A DNA stretch of 64,000 nucleotides from Xanthobacter autotrophicus Py2 (GTDB lineage Bacteria; Pseudomonadota; Alphaproteobacteria; Rhizobiales; Xanthobacteraceae), in NCBI GenBank assembly GCA_000017645.1, contig CP000781.1:1578001-1642000 (forward strand), written 5' to 3'. This document shows, piece by piece, positions 25,784-34,097 of this stretch (position 1 is its first letter; each line of letters opens with the position of its first letter). Under the pieces are notes generated by a model. The model worked only from the letters and a program-made list of their open reading frames with translations. It did not search any database and was not told the DNA's origin. Made by a program: the position numbers and the translations under genes.

Positions 25784-27721
25784 ATGTCCGCTTCTTCGTT
25801 CGCCTCAACGCCTGCCGCGCCGCTCGCCACCTCGACCGCCGCTGCGGCGGTCAAGGAGCGCGAGCTTCTGCGCATCGTCATCGTCGGCCACGTGGACCAT
25901 GGGAAGTCCACCCTGGTCGGACGCCTGCTGCACGAGACCGGCTCACTGCCCGACGGCAAGCTGGAGATGCTGAAGGAAGTTTCCGCCCGCCGCGGCATGC
26001 CGTTCGAGTGGTCGTTCCTGCTCGACGCGCTGCAGACCGAGCGCGACCAGGGCATCACGGTGGACACCAGCCAGATCCGCTTCAAGACCACCAAGCGCGA
26101 CTATGTGCTCATCGACGCGCCCGGCCATGTGGAATTCCTGCGCAACATGGTCACCGGCGCCGCCCAGGCCGATGCCGCCGTGCTGCTGGTGGACGCGGGC
26201 GAGGGCGTGCGTGAGCAGACCCGGCGTCACGCCTTCCTGCTGCATCTGCTCGGCCTGCGGCAGGTGGCGGTGGTGGTGAACAAGATGGATCGCGTCGGCT
26301 TCGACCAGGAGGCGTTCGCGGCCATCGAGGAGGACGTGAGCGCCTATCTGGGCGGCTTCGGCCTGCGCCCCACCTTCGTCATCCCGGTTTCGGCCCGCGA
26401 CGGCGACTTTATCTCCGAGCGCACCGCGCGCCTGCCCTGGTATTCCGGCCCCACGGTGGTGGAGGCGCTGGACGCCTTCACCGCCCCGCCGAGCCTGTCC
26501 GACCAGCCGCTGCGCTTCCCCATCCAGGCGGTCTACAAGTTCGACGAGCGGCGCATCCTCGCCGGCCGGATCGAAAGCGGCCGCCTCTCGGTGGGTGATG
26601 AGCTGGCCTTCGAGCCGTCGGGCGCCACCGCGCGGGTGAAGTCCATCGAGGCGTGGCCCGGCCCGGCGCCTACGACGGTTGAGGCCGGCCAGTCCGCCGG
26701 CATCACCCTCGACAAGGACATCTTCGTCACCCGCGGCGACATCGCCGCCCACGGCGACCAGCGCCCCCGCGCCGCCAAAAGCCTGAAGGTGCGCCTGTTC
26801 TGGCTCGACGACGCACCGCTGAAGGCGGGCGACCCGGTGGTGGTGCGCCTCTCCACCGCCGCCGCGCCGGGCGTGGTCTCGGCGGTGACCAGCGCGGTGG
26901 ATCCCGCCAATCTCGTCACCGAGGGCCAGGCGAGCCTCGGCCGCAATTATGTGGGCGAGGTGGAGATCACGCTGCGCCAGGCCCTGCCGGCCGATCCCTA
27001 TCACCTCAATGCCTTCACCGGCCGCGTGGTGGTGGAGCGCGAGCGGCGCATCTGCGGCGGCGGCATCATCCTGCACGCGGCCCGCGAGGCGCGGCTGGAA
27101 GCGCCGAAGCGCGGCCCGGTGGTGGCGGTGGATTCGGCCGTGACGGCGGCCGAGCGGATCACGCGCTTCCACCACCAGGGCGCGGTGCTGTGGCTGACGG
27201 GTCTGCCGGCCTCCGGCAAATCCACGGTGGCGCGGGCCCTGGAGCGGCGCCTGTTCGACCTCGGCGGCTCGCCGGTCTATCTGGACGGCGACACCCTGCG
27301 CACCGGGCTGAATGCCGACCTCGGCTTCTCGCCGCAGGAGCGCTCGGAGAACATCCGCCGCGTCGCCCACATGGCCGGCTTCCTCGCCCGCAACGGCCAC
27401 ATTGCCATCGTCGCCCTGGTGTCGCCCACGCGCGCCGACCGGGAGCAGGCGCGGGAGGTGGGGGCGCGTTTCTTCCACGAGGTGTTCATCCGCGCCCCGC
27501 TGGAGGTGTGCGAGGGGCGCGACCCCAAGGGCCACTACGCCAAGGCCCGCAAGGGTGAGATCGCCAGCTTCACCGGCATTTCCGCGCCCTATGAGGAGCC
27601 TGAGGCGCCCGAGCTGGTGCTCGACACCACCGGCGACATCGGCGCCACGCTGGCGGCGCTGGAGGCCTATCTGGAAGAGGCCGGCGTGCTGTTCCCGCCG
27701 GACACCGATTCGCCGATCTGA
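25784..27721 (+). CDS. cysNC: Bifunctional sulfate adenylyltransferase subunit 1 / adenylylsulfate kinase
   Basis: 645 residues joining two enzymes (CysN-CysC, like NodQ). The GTPase part has G1 GHVDHGKST (residues 35-43), G3 DAPGHVEF and G4 NKMD, followed by beta-barrel domains. From about residue 450 comes the APS kinase, with P-loop GLPASGKST near 473-481, [16 protein letters not shown], and a C-terminal [17 protein letters not shown]. CysN drives APS formation by GTP hydrolysis; CysC phosphorylates APS to PAPS. The kinase looks intact. Since cysH is of the APS-reducing type, PAPS may serve sulfotransferases instead (inference). Confidence 0.96.
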   Translation: MSASSFASTPAAPLATSTAAAAVKERELLRIVIVGHVDHGKSTLVGRLLHETGSLPDGKLEMLKEVSARRGMPFEWSFLLDALQTERDQGITVDTSQIRFKTTKRDYVLIDAPGHVEFLRNMVTGAAQADAAVLLVDAGEGVREQTRRHAFLLHLLGLRQVAVVVNKMDRVGFDQEAFAAIEEDVSAYLGGFGLRPTFVIPVSARDGDFISERTARLPWYSGPTVVEALDAFTAPPSLSDQPLRFPIQAVYKFDERRILAGRIESGRLSVGDELAFEPSGATARVKSIEAWPGPAPTTVEAGQSAGITLDKDIFVTRGDIAAHGDQRPRAAKSLKVRLFWLDDAPLKAGDPVVVRLSTAAAPGVVSAVTSAVDPANLVTEGQASLGRNYVGEVEITLRQALPADPYHLNAFTGRVVVERERRICGGGIILHAAREARLEAPKRGPVVAVDSAVTAAERITRFHHQGAVLWLTGLPASGKSTVARALERRLFDLGGSPVYLDGDTLRTGLNADLGFSPQERSENIRRVAHMAGFLARNGHIAIVALVSPTRADREQAREVGARFFHEVFIRAPLEVCEGRDPKGHYAKARKGEIASFTGISAPYEEPEAPELVLDTTGDIGATLAALEAYLEEAGVLFPPDTDSPI

Positions 27722-27835
27722 GGTCGGGGTGCCTTGTGGCGATGCTCCGGCTTTGGCAGCTTGGCGGTCCCCAGCCGGATACGCCTGCCGCACCCGCGTG
27801 CGGGCCGAGCCGATAACGCCCGAGGAACGCCCCCA

Positions 27836-28648
27836 ATGAGCGCCCCCACCAGCGCCGCCGTCGACGAACACCCCATCCGCCTCGACATTGCCGAGGGCAT
27901 AGCCCGCATCCGCTTCAATCGCCCCCATGTGCTGAACGCCATCAACGATGCGGCGGTGCTGGCTTTAAAGGCGGCGGTGGACCAGGTGGCGAAGGACGAG
28001 AGCGTCCGGGTGGTGGTGCTGTCGGGGGAAGGGCGGGCCTTCATGGCCGGCGGCGACGTGGGCCGCTTCCATGAGGCCGGCCGCGACGCGCCGAAGGTGG
28101 TGAGCGCCATCATCGATCCGTTTCACCATGCCATCGTCTCGCTCGCCGCCATGCCGGCGCCGGTGATCGCGTGCCTCCACGGCGCGGTGGCGGGGGCCGG
28201 GGTCTCGGTGGCGCTGGCTGCGGACCTTGCCATCGCCGCCGACGACATCAAGATGACCCTGGCCTACACCCGCATCGGCACCTCGCCGGACGGGTCGTCC
28301 ACCTTCTCGCTGCCGCGGGTGGTGGGGCTGCGCAAGGCCATGGAGATCGCGCTGCTCTCCGACACTGTCGAGGCGGCGGAAGCGCTGCGGCTGGGGCTGG
28401 TGAACAAGGTGGTGCCGGCGGCGGACCTTCAGGCCGAGACGGATGCGCTGGCGAAACGCCTCGCCGCCGGGCCGACGCTGGCCTATGGCCGCATCAAGCA
28501 CCTGCTGCGCGCCTCCTTCAACCACAGCCTGTCGGACCAGCTTAACGCCGAGCGCGATGCCTTCATCGCCAGCGCCGGCACCCACGATTTCGCCGAGGGC
28601 GCTACCGCTTTCGTGGAAAAGCGCGCGCCCCGCTTCGAGGGACGGTAG
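27836..28648 (+). CDS. Enoyl-CoA hydratase/isomerase family protein
   Basis: 270 residues from ATG 27836; codons further upstream in the frame lie in the gap after cysNC. Crotonase-fold motifs are seen: GIARIRFNRPHVLNAIND, the oxyanion-hole segments SGEGRAFMAGGDVGRF and HGAVAGAGVSVALAADLAIAADD. At the second active-site position the sequence reads RIGTSPDGSSTFSLPRVVG, i.e. Asp-Gly-Ser in the region where hydratases have a Glu, so isomerase or other crotonase chemistry is possible. Substrate unknown. The upstream gap of 114 bp gives no sign of coupling with the cys genes. Confidence 0.9.
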   Translation: MSAPTSAAVDEHPIRLDIAEGIARIRFNRPHVLNAINDAAVLALKAAVDQVAKDESVRVVVLSGEGRAFMAGGDVGRFHEAGRDAPKVVSAIIDPFHHAIVSLAAMPAPVIACLHGAVAGAGVSVALAADLAIAADDIKMTLAYTRIGTSPDGSSTFSLPRVVGLRKAMEIALLSDTVEAAEALRLGLVNKVVPAADLQAETDALAKRLAAGPTLAYGRIKHLLRASFNHSLSDQLNAERDAFIASAGTHDFAEGATAFVEKRAPRFEGR

Positions 28649-28689
28649 CCCGTCCGCACGATCCCCAAGCCTTGTCGCAGGCCTTGCGT

Positions 28690-28715
28690 TGCCCGCCGGC
28701 ATTCGTCGGCGGGCA
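28690..28715 (+). terminator. Hairpin after the enoyl-CoA hydratase gene
   Basis: Perfect 9-bp stem TGCCCGCCG / CGGCGGGCA with an 8-nt loop, 41 bp after the stop. No T-run follows, so it is a probable but not typical terminator. Confidence 0.45.
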
Positions 28716-28753
28716 GGGGCCATAAACCAAAATACACATGAAAAATTTGTTTA

Positions 28754-28781
28754 TTGACGATAATCACTTTCCATATAAAAT
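28754..28781 (+). promoter_or_regulatory. Near-consensus sigma-70 promoter in an AT-rich island
   Basis: TTGACG, a 16-bp spacer, TAAAAT, inside an AT-rich stretch (28725-28800) in an otherwise very GC-rich region. The expected transcription start near 28788 would leave only about 19 nt before the small ORF at 28807. Confidence 0.6.
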
Positions 28782-28806
28782 GACTGGACATGATGGGAAG
28801 TGAATT

Positions 28807-28896
28807 ATGACCATAGCACGCGGGCGGGTCCTTCGGGACAGCTTCCTCTTCCTCCTGGCCTACAGCGTCATTGCCGCGGCCGTCATTTTCGGCTGA
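28807..28896 (+). CDS. 29-residue putative small membrane protein
   Basis: Codes for MTIARGRVLRDSFLFLLAYSVIAAAVIFG (split here as MTIARGRVLRDS, then FLFLLAYSVIAAAVIFG). A short basic N-terminus is followed by a single hydrophobic helix of about 17 residues that runs to the stop, a typical small inner-membrane protein. GGGAAG lies about 7 nt before the ATG, and a near-consensus promoter stands 26 bp upstream. I do not recognise a family. It may be a stand-alone small protein or a leader of the GntR gene that starts 188 bp downstream. Not proven to be translated. Confidence 0.5.
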   Translation: MTIARGRVLRDSFLFLLAYSVIAAAVIFG

Positions 28897-29084
28897 TCGG
28901 CCCTGTCCTGTGGGGTCGCGTGCGGCTTCAGCCGTTCGGCGCTCGGGCCGCTGGCGAGCCGTGGCTCCCAGGCCTTGGGTGCGGCATCCCGCGCCATGCA
29001 CAAGCCTTTGTTGAGCTTGGCATTTAGCTCCCGCTCCGGCACCCTTTCCGCCATGCGATGGGTCAGAGGGACGGTGAGGACGCG

Positions 29085-30110
29085 ATGGGACACCTGATCC
29101 CTGCTGCCGGCAAAGGGGCCGAGCCCGGCCGGGAGGGCGCGCGGACCAGCGGGGTTGCCCCCCGCCTGCACGAGCGGGCTTTCGACATTCTGGCGGCACA
29201 GATCGTCTCCGGCGCGCTTCGGCCCGGCGAGCGCCTGCTCGAATCGCGGGTGGCGGAGCGCTTCGGCATTTCCCGCGCCCCGGCCCGCCAGGCCCTCGCC
29301 CGGCTGGAGCAACTTGGCCTGGTGCGCCGCGCCGAGGGGCACGGCTTCGTCGTCGAGCTGCCCATCGGCCCTGTCCCGGATTTCACCCAACAGGCGCCGG
29401 CGGCGGATATCCACCTTGCCCCCGAATCCACCTGGGAGCGCATCTACAAGGAGGTGGAGCACGAGGTGGTCACCCGCAGCGCCTTCGGCTCATTCCGCGT
29501 GGTGGAGAATCACCTCGCCGCCGCCTACGGCGTCAGCCGCACGGTGGCCCGGGAGGCGCTGTCGCGGCTCCACCAGCGCGGGGTCGTGCGCAAGGATGCG
29601 CGCCAGCACTGGTATGCGCCGGCTCTCACGCCCGCCTACGTAGCCGAGCTTTTCGAAATGCGCGCCATCCTGGAGCCGGCGGCGCTTCGCCTTGCCGCCC
29701 CTCGCCTGCCGCCTGCGACCCTCGCGGCGCTCAGGGGCAACCTCGCGGATGCCATGGCCGCCCCCGAAGCCGTGGACGGCGCGCGACTCAGCGCGCTGGA
29801 GGAGGAATTGCACATCAGCCTCCTCGGCCATTGCGGCAATGCCACTCTCATGGATGCCCTCTCCACCTACCAGACGCTGCTGGTGGCCCTGACCTTCCTT
29901 TATGACGCCGCCGCCCGGGCGCCCGGCGTGGAACCGTTCCTCATCGAGCACATGGATGTGGCGGAGCGGCTCGCCGCCGGCCAAGCCGAAGCTGCAGTTG
30001 AGGCGCTGAAGAGCCATCTCGACGGCTCCTTCGCCCGCGCCATGGAGCGCCTGGAGCGGGTGCGCCAGGCCCCCGCGCCGGGGCCGCTGCCTTATCTGTC
30101 GCCCTTGTAG
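29085..30110 (+). CDS. GntR family regulator with two winged-helix domains and an FCD domain
   Basis: 341 residues from ATG 29085, preceded by GGTGAGG; an ATG nine codons earlier lacks such a site. A first GntR-type wHTH spans about 28-92 (LHERAFDILAAQIVSGALRP, SRAPARQALARLEQLGLVRR). A second complete one spans about 117-180 (WERIYKEVEHEVVTRSAF, VSRTVAREALSRLHQRGVV). An all-helical FCD effector domain follows from about 185. Normal FadR-type GntR proteins have one wHTH and about 230 residues, so this is a tandem form. Ligand and targets unknown; the upstream small ORF and the enoyl-CoA hydratase are possible targets. Confidence 0.88.
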   Translation: MGHLIPAAGKGAEPGREGARTSGVAPRLHERAFDILAAQIVSGALRPGERLLESRVAERFGISRAPARQALARLEQLGLVRRAEGHGFVVELPIGPVPDFTQQAPAADIHLAPESTWERIYKEVEHEVVTRSAFGSFRVVENHLAAAYGVSRTVAREALSRLHQRGVVRKDARQHWYAPALTPAYVAELFEMRAILEPAALRLAAPRLPPATLAALRGNLADAMAAPEAVDGARLSALEEELHISLLGHCGNATLMDALSTYQTLLVALTFLYDAAARAPGVEPFLIEHMDVAERLAAGQAEAAVEALKSHLDGSFARAMERLERVRQAPAPGPLPYLSPL

Positions 30111-30407
30111 GGCTCACCGACGGCGCCGAGCGACATTTTTTCCCATACGCCGGCCGCCTTCGCCCGCGAATGCATAACCCATTGATTGGGAGTGAATTTG
30201 CATGGATCTGCGGCATTTCGCGGCCCGGGTGGCCTGCTTCCGCGCAGTCACATGGCCGTGACGCCCCTCGTTGCCACCGGCGCGGCACCTATTTGTTGAT
30301 CCAGACGGGTAGCGCGCGCCACGAACACGGTTAAGATAACTTGTTCGTCGGCGCAGGTCCTGTCTGCTTGCTGACGATCGTCGCAAGCGTCTTGGAGGAG
30401 GATCTCC
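30111..30407. other. Intergenic region upstream of a 42-residue ORF
   Basis: About 300 bp with AT-richer patches at 30135-30205 and 30285-30345. A 19-codon ORF (ATG 30202, stop 30261) has GGGAG upstream but no other support. No RNA gene recognised. Confidence 0.35.
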
Positions 30408-30536
30408 ATGTCCCTCATTGCCGGTTCCGCTCTCGCCCTCGCAGCTCTTGTCGGGACCATGGTCCTTGCCCAGCTTGCGGCGCGGCAGAAGCAGGCGGTA
30501 CCCGTGCGCGTGCGGGCACGCCGCGGCCGCCGCTGA
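30408..30536 (+). CDS. 42-residue putative membrane protein with basic tail
   Basis: Starts MSLIAGSALALAALVGTMVL and ends QKQAVPVRVRARRGRR: one N-terminal hydrophobic helix followed by a very basic cytoplasmic-type tail. TTGGAGGAGGATCTCC gives a very strong ribosome-binding site 7-14 nt before the ATG, which is the main evidence that it is translated. No family recognised. It is a monocistronic unit between the GntR gene and the repeat-like DNA at 30585-30715. Confidence 0.55.
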   Translation: MSLIAGSALALAALVGTMVLAQLAARQKQAVPVRVRARRGRR

Positions 30537-30584
30537 GGCGCGCCGCCGTACAGCAACCGGAAATCCTCTCTTTCCTTTCGTCGG

Positions 30585-30715
30585 AACGGGTTGAGCTTCC
30601 AGAGCCGCATCCGGTCAGATTGCGGTGTAATCTGATCGCTGGGTGGTTTAGATCCTGTCCCGCTTCGCTTCGCTCGAAAAGCGTCGGGCTTTTCTCGATC
30701 GGGGCGGATTGAGCA
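30585..30715. repeat. Candidate dispersed intergenic repeat with two palindromes
   Basis: Holds a 21-bp palindrome TCAGATTGC-GGT-GTAATCTGA (30615-30635, one mismatch) and a hairpin GAAAAGC-GTCGG-GCTTTTC (30676-30694) flanked by CGCTTCGCTTCGCTC. Blocks of this type recur between genes in Xanthobacteraceae-like genomes as far as I remember; only one copy is in this window. The second hairpin could also act as a weak terminator or leader element for the next gene. Confidence 0.4.
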
Positions 30716-30721
30716 ATCCCC

Positions 30722-31261
30722 ATGGACACCGACATCGAGATCCGCGTTGAGCGGGTCTCGCAACTCTTCAACATGCTCGATCCCTTCCCGTTCCGGGAGC
30801 GGGACCTCGATCCCGAGGCCGAGGCGTATATCGTCGCCTGGGCGCGGGAAATGCCGCGCCGGTCGCCGGTGCGCATCGTCGTGCACCTGCCCGAAGGGGA
30901 AGCCGCCACGCCAGAGGCCAGGGGCCTACCCGAGGCGCTGCGCCACTATTTCGTAGATCGTGAGATTGCGGTTGCGGGCGAATTGAAGGAATTGTTCCGC
31001 ATCGGCCGGCTGTCGCTCGCCATCGGCTGCGCTGTGCTCGCCGTCTGCCTGGGCATTGCCGGCCTGATCGGGGAGGGGGCGTTCTCTCGGAACCTGGCGG
31101 GGTTCGCAGCCGAGGGATTGCTGATCCTCGGCTGGGTCGCCCTGTGGCGGCCCATGGAGATCTTCCTTTACGACTGGTGGCCCATCGCCCGGCAGCGCAG
31201 CTTGTACCGGCGTCTTGCCGCGGCCGATGTAACGGTGCGAAGTGGCGCCAGCGCTGCCTGA
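30722..31261 (+). CDS. Conserved hypothetical protein with two membrane helices
   Basis: 179 residues. An N-terminal soluble part contains RVSQLFNMLDPFPFRERDLDPEAEAYIVAWAREMPRRSPVRIVVHLPE and a helix with a GELKELFRIGRLSLAIG lead-in. Two membrane helices follow (about 100-120 and 130-150), then a short cytoplasmic tail. I recognise this pattern from uncharacterised Rhizobiales proteins but know no function. The only nearby gene on the same strand is the small ORF at 30408. ATG 30722 lies directly after the repeat-like block. Confidence 0.8.
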   Translation: MDTDIEIRVERVSQLFNMLDPFPFRERDLDPEAEAYIVAWAREMPRRSPVRIVVHLPEGEAATPEARGLPEALRHYFVDREIAVAGELKELFRIGRLSLAIGCAVLAVCLGIAGLIGEGAFSRNLAGFAAEGLLILGWVALWRPMEIFLYDWWPIARQRSLYRRLAAADVTVRSGASAA

Positions 31262-31368
31262 CTTTAGGCGCCAGACCGCGTCGGGGCGCATCTGTCACCA
31301 CCAGGCTGTCAAGCATGCGGGACCGGCCCCGACGAACGGGGCCGAGACGCCTCTCGGGCGGACGCGCG

Positions 31369-31791
31369 TCAGGCGGCGGCGAGCGCCGCGCGGGCGTGGC
31401 CGCGGATGCGTTCCACCATGGAGCGCAGGCCGTTGGAGCGCTGCGGCGTCAGGTGACCCTCAAGCCCGATCTGCCGGAACACGCCGAGAATGTCGGTCTC
31501 CATGATCTCCTTCGGGCTGCGGCCCGACACGAGATGGAGCAGCACCGCCACCAGGCCGCGCACGATGTGGGCGTCGGAATCGCCCTGGAACTCGATGATG
31601 GTGCCGGCCGGCGTCTGTTTCAGGTCGGAGATGAGCCACACCTGGCTGGCGCAGCCCTGCACCTTGTTGGTCTCGTTGCGCTCGGCATCGGGGAAGGGCG
31701 GCAGCTTCTTGCCCAGCTCGATGACGTGCCGGTAACGGTCTTCCCAATTATCCAGGAATTCAAAATCCGCAATGAGGTCGTCTGCGTTCAT
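31369..31791 (-). CDS. sufE: SufE family cysteine desulfurase sulfur acceptor
   Basis: Takes persulfide sulfur from SufS and passes it to the SufBCD scaffold in Fe-S cluster assembly. 140 residues from ATG 31791, chosen over an ATG seven codons earlier because GAGGAA lies 9 nt upstream. The conserved DNWEDRYRHVIELGKKLPP and the acceptor Cys47 in NKVQGCASQVWL are present, and the C-terminal SNGLRSMVERIR matches the family. No suf operon is adjacent. A DUF5330 gene follows the same direction upstream. Confidence 0.95.
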   Translation of the reverse strand: MNADDLIADFEFLDNWEDRYRHVIELGKKLPPFPDAERNETNKVQGCASQVWLISDLKQTPAGTIIEFQGDSDAHIVRGLVAVLLHLVSGRSPKEIMETDILGVFRQIGLEGHLTPQRSNGLRSMVERIRGHARAALAAA

Positions 31792-31926
31792 GAGGCCAAT
31801 TCCTCGTCCCATTTGAGGCGCCCGTCCGGAAAACGGAAATGAGGCGCCCAGAGATCCTTGCGCTGCAGCATAACACAGCCGGCAAGGAATGCGGCCACTT
31901 TGATTCCGTGTGTCGATTTTCGGGAG

Positions 31927-32382
31927 TCAGGCCGGCCGGCGCGGCGGCAGCGGGGCGGGGGCTGCCGGGGCGGCGGGAGCGCCGGGCTGGGCGCCCTGGG
32001 GAAGAACCGTGCGGCCATTCTCGCCGCCGCCCCAGACCGGCAAAAGATCCTGGGGCGAGAGGTCGAGCGCACCCGTCTGGCCCGCCCCCGGCACGGCGGC
32101 CGGCGGATGGGGCGCCTCGCCCGAGGGGGCGGAACCGATGGAATCGTGCAGCCACTTGGCGCCCACCTGCGCCTTCTCCACGAGGTGACTCGCCATCTGC
32201 CCGCCCACCGCGCAGGCCTGCGGCTGGCGCTCGCAGAAGCCCTTGAGGTCGGCCACCAGCGCCTGCGCGGCGCCGAAGGCGTCGAACACGCTCACCTCCT
32301 TGCCGTCGGTGCCCTTGAGGCCGAGCGGCAGGAGCAGCAGCACGAGGCTGATCCAGAAGGCGAGGCGCAGCAGAAAGAACAT
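31927..32382 (-). CDS. DUF5330 domain protein, membrane-anchored
   Basis: 151 residues from ATG 32382 with GAGGGAG just upstream. An N-terminal helix (MFFLLRLAFWISLVLLLLPLG) anchors it. The DUF5330 region follows: VFDAFGAAQALVADLKGFCERQPQACAVGGQMASHLVEKAQVGAKWLHD, with two cysteines (FCERQPQAC) that could form a disulfide outside the membrane. A Pro/Ala-rich C-terminus completes it. Function unknown; the family is Rhizobiales-specific. Confidence 0.88.
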   Translation of the reverse strand: MFFLLRLAFWISLVLLLLPLGLKGTDGKEVSVFDAFGAAQALVADLKGFCERQPQACAVGGQMASHLVEKAQVGAKWLHDSIGSAPSGEAPHPPAAVPGAGQTGALDLSPQDLLPVWGGGENGRTVLPQGAQPGAPAAPAAPAPLPPRRPA

Positions 32383-32527
32383 GGCTCCCTCGTCGAGACG
32401 CGCGGGCCGGATGCCGGCGCCCTTGCAGAATACCAGAGGCAGGGTCCCGGTGGGCCGGCAGGGATGCTCCAGGGGGCGCACTTTTCAAGACATCGTTAAC
32501 GCTGAAAGCAGGCGGTGCCGCCCCGGC

Positions 32528-32542
32528 TTAGCGTTCGCTTAA
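32528..32542 (+). promoter_or_regulatory. CtrA-like site upstream of the sensor kinase gene
   Basis: TTAG-N7-TTAA, one base from the CtrA consensus TTAA-N7-TTAA, about 100 bp before the GTG at 32643. A partial second motif (GTTAACG) lies at 32495-32501. CtrA control of cell-cycle kinases is common in alphaproteobacteria; control here is inferred. Confidence 0.4.
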
Positions 32543-32642
32543 AGCCTGCCGTGGCAGGGTGTTCCCCGAAAGTGCCGGGAGACCGGTTCACAGGTTTTCA
32601 CAGCATCCGGCCCGCTGAAGCGGGCATCTGACAGGGGGCGGC

Positions 32643-34097
32643 GTGCGTCACCTCGGCATCGGCGAAGCGGCGGATGGTTCTCGTCCCGGCCCCCGGAAGG
32701 GTGCGGGCGGCGAGAGCCTGCCGCGTCTTGCCGTGCTCGGGCGCGTCACCGGGGCCACCCTCACCGGCCTTGGCGTGCTGGCGCTGGGCTGTGGGGCCCT
32801 CGTGCTGCTGGCCGAGGTCACGGGCCTCGTCCAGGGAGCGTTCCTGAATGCCACCGCGCTGGTGGCCACCGGGCTCGTCTCAGCCGCCTTGGCGGCGGTG
32901 GCCGGCGGGCTGGCCCGTGCTGCCACCCGCGCCAGCGAGGAAATTCCCGACGATGCCCTCCTCGTCACCCGCCACGGCCTGCGTGGCGAGGTGGCGATGG
33001 TGGAGGCGATGGAGGGGCCGTTCGCCGACGCGTCGGCCGCCGCTTTTATCGGCCTCGCCCTCTTCGAGCGGGTGCTGGTGGCCGACCGGCCAGCCTTCCT
33101 CTCCGCCGTGCAGGCGGCCCATCATGGCAGGGCGCAGCGTTGCGAGCTGCGGCTGCGCTGTGACGGGCAGGCGGAAACCGCGCCGGCCTTCATGACCGTG
33201 GAGGCAAGGTGCACGGCCCTGCGCTCCGGCCTGGTGCGCATCGTCTGGCGCGCGCCGTGGCAGGCCGCCGCCGCCGAACGACTGAAGGCCGACGACGCTG
33301 CCCGCGCCCGCGCCGAGGCGGAGGAGGCCAATGCCGCCAAGAGTCATTTCCTCGCCGCCATGAGCCATGAGCTGCGCACCCCGCTCAACGCCATCCTCGG
33401 CTTTTCCGAGCTGCTGGCCACCGAGACCGGCGCCCCCCTCGACGATGCGCGGAAGGCCGACTACGCGCGCATCATCCACGAGAGCGGCCAGCATCTGCTC
33501 GGTCTGGTGAATGACATCCTGGATCTTTCGCGGGTGGAGGCAGGCGCCTACGAGCTGGAGCGCGAGGGCGTGGACGTGGCCGCGCTCGTCGCCGGCTGCG
33601 CCGAGATGGTGGCCATCGATGCCGGACGCGCGGGCGTGGCGGTCAAGACGGTGTTCGCGCCCCGCCTGCCTGCCATCGATGCCGACCGGCGGGCGTTCAA
33701 GCAGATCGTGCTCAATCTCTTGTCCAACGCGGTGAAATTCACGCCCGAGGGCGGCCGCGTGCAGGTGAGCGTGCGCAGCGAGGGCGAAGCCGTCGCCATC
33801 CGGGTACGCGACACCGGCCCCGGCATGCGGCCGGAGGATGTGGCGCGGCTCGGCGAGCCGTTCTTCCAGGCCGGCGACTGCACCCAGCGTGCCCGGGGCA
33901 GCGGCCTTGGCATCGCGGTGGTGAAGGGGCTGGTGAAGCTCCACGGTGGCGATTTCCGGGTGGAGAGCGCGCCGGGGAGGGGCACCAGCGTGACCGTGAC
34001 ATTGCCGCTTGCGGCTGAGCCGGCGGTGCGGGGGGAGGGCGTGGTGGCGCCGTTCCCCACCCGCCTCGACGACACCCGCGCGAAGAGGTTGGCATGA
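32643..34097 (+). CDS. Membrane sensor histidine kinase (PleC/DivJ-like transmitter)
   Basis: 484 residues from GTG. Two predicted helices lie at about 30-60 and 65-95, then a short PAS-like region (about 100-205) and a coiled linker rich in Ala/Glu. The H-box SHELRTPLNAILGFSEL (His near 242), N-box LLSNAVKFTPEGG, and G-boxes RDTGPGM and GSGLGIAVVKGLVKLHGG are intact. No receiver domain is attached and no response regulator gene is nearby. The H-box type is that of the DivJ/PleC/PdhS kinases that act on DivK in this class; that partner is an inference. The stop overlaps the next start by 4 bp. Confidence 0.9.
   Translation: MRHLGIGEAADGSRPGPRKGAGGESLPRLAVLGRVTGATLTGLGVLALGCGALVLLAEVTGLVQGAFLNATALVATGLVSAALAAVAGGLARAATRASEEIPDDALLVTRHGLRGEVAMVEAMEGPFADASAAAFIGLALFERVLVADRPAFLSAVQAAHHGRAQRCELRLRCDGQAETAPAFMTVEARCTALRSGLVRIVWRAPWQAAAAERLKADDAARARAEAEEANAAKSHFLAAMSHELRTPLNAILGFSELLATETGAPLDDARKADYARIIHESGQHLLGLVNDILDLSRVEAGAYELEREGVDVAALVAGCAEMVAIDAGRAGVAVKTVFAPRLPAIDADRRAFKQIVLNLLSNAVKFTPEGGRVQVSVRSEGEAVAIRVRDTGPGMRPEDVARLGEPFFQAGDCTQRARGSGLGIAVVKGLVKLHGGDFRVESAPGRGTSVTVTLPLAAEPAVRGEGVVAPFPTRLDDTRAKRLA

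Noticed and set aside
30202..30261. 19-codon ORF with GGGAG upstream
   Set aside because: Too short, with no hydrophobic or other signal; the ribosome site alone is weak evidence.
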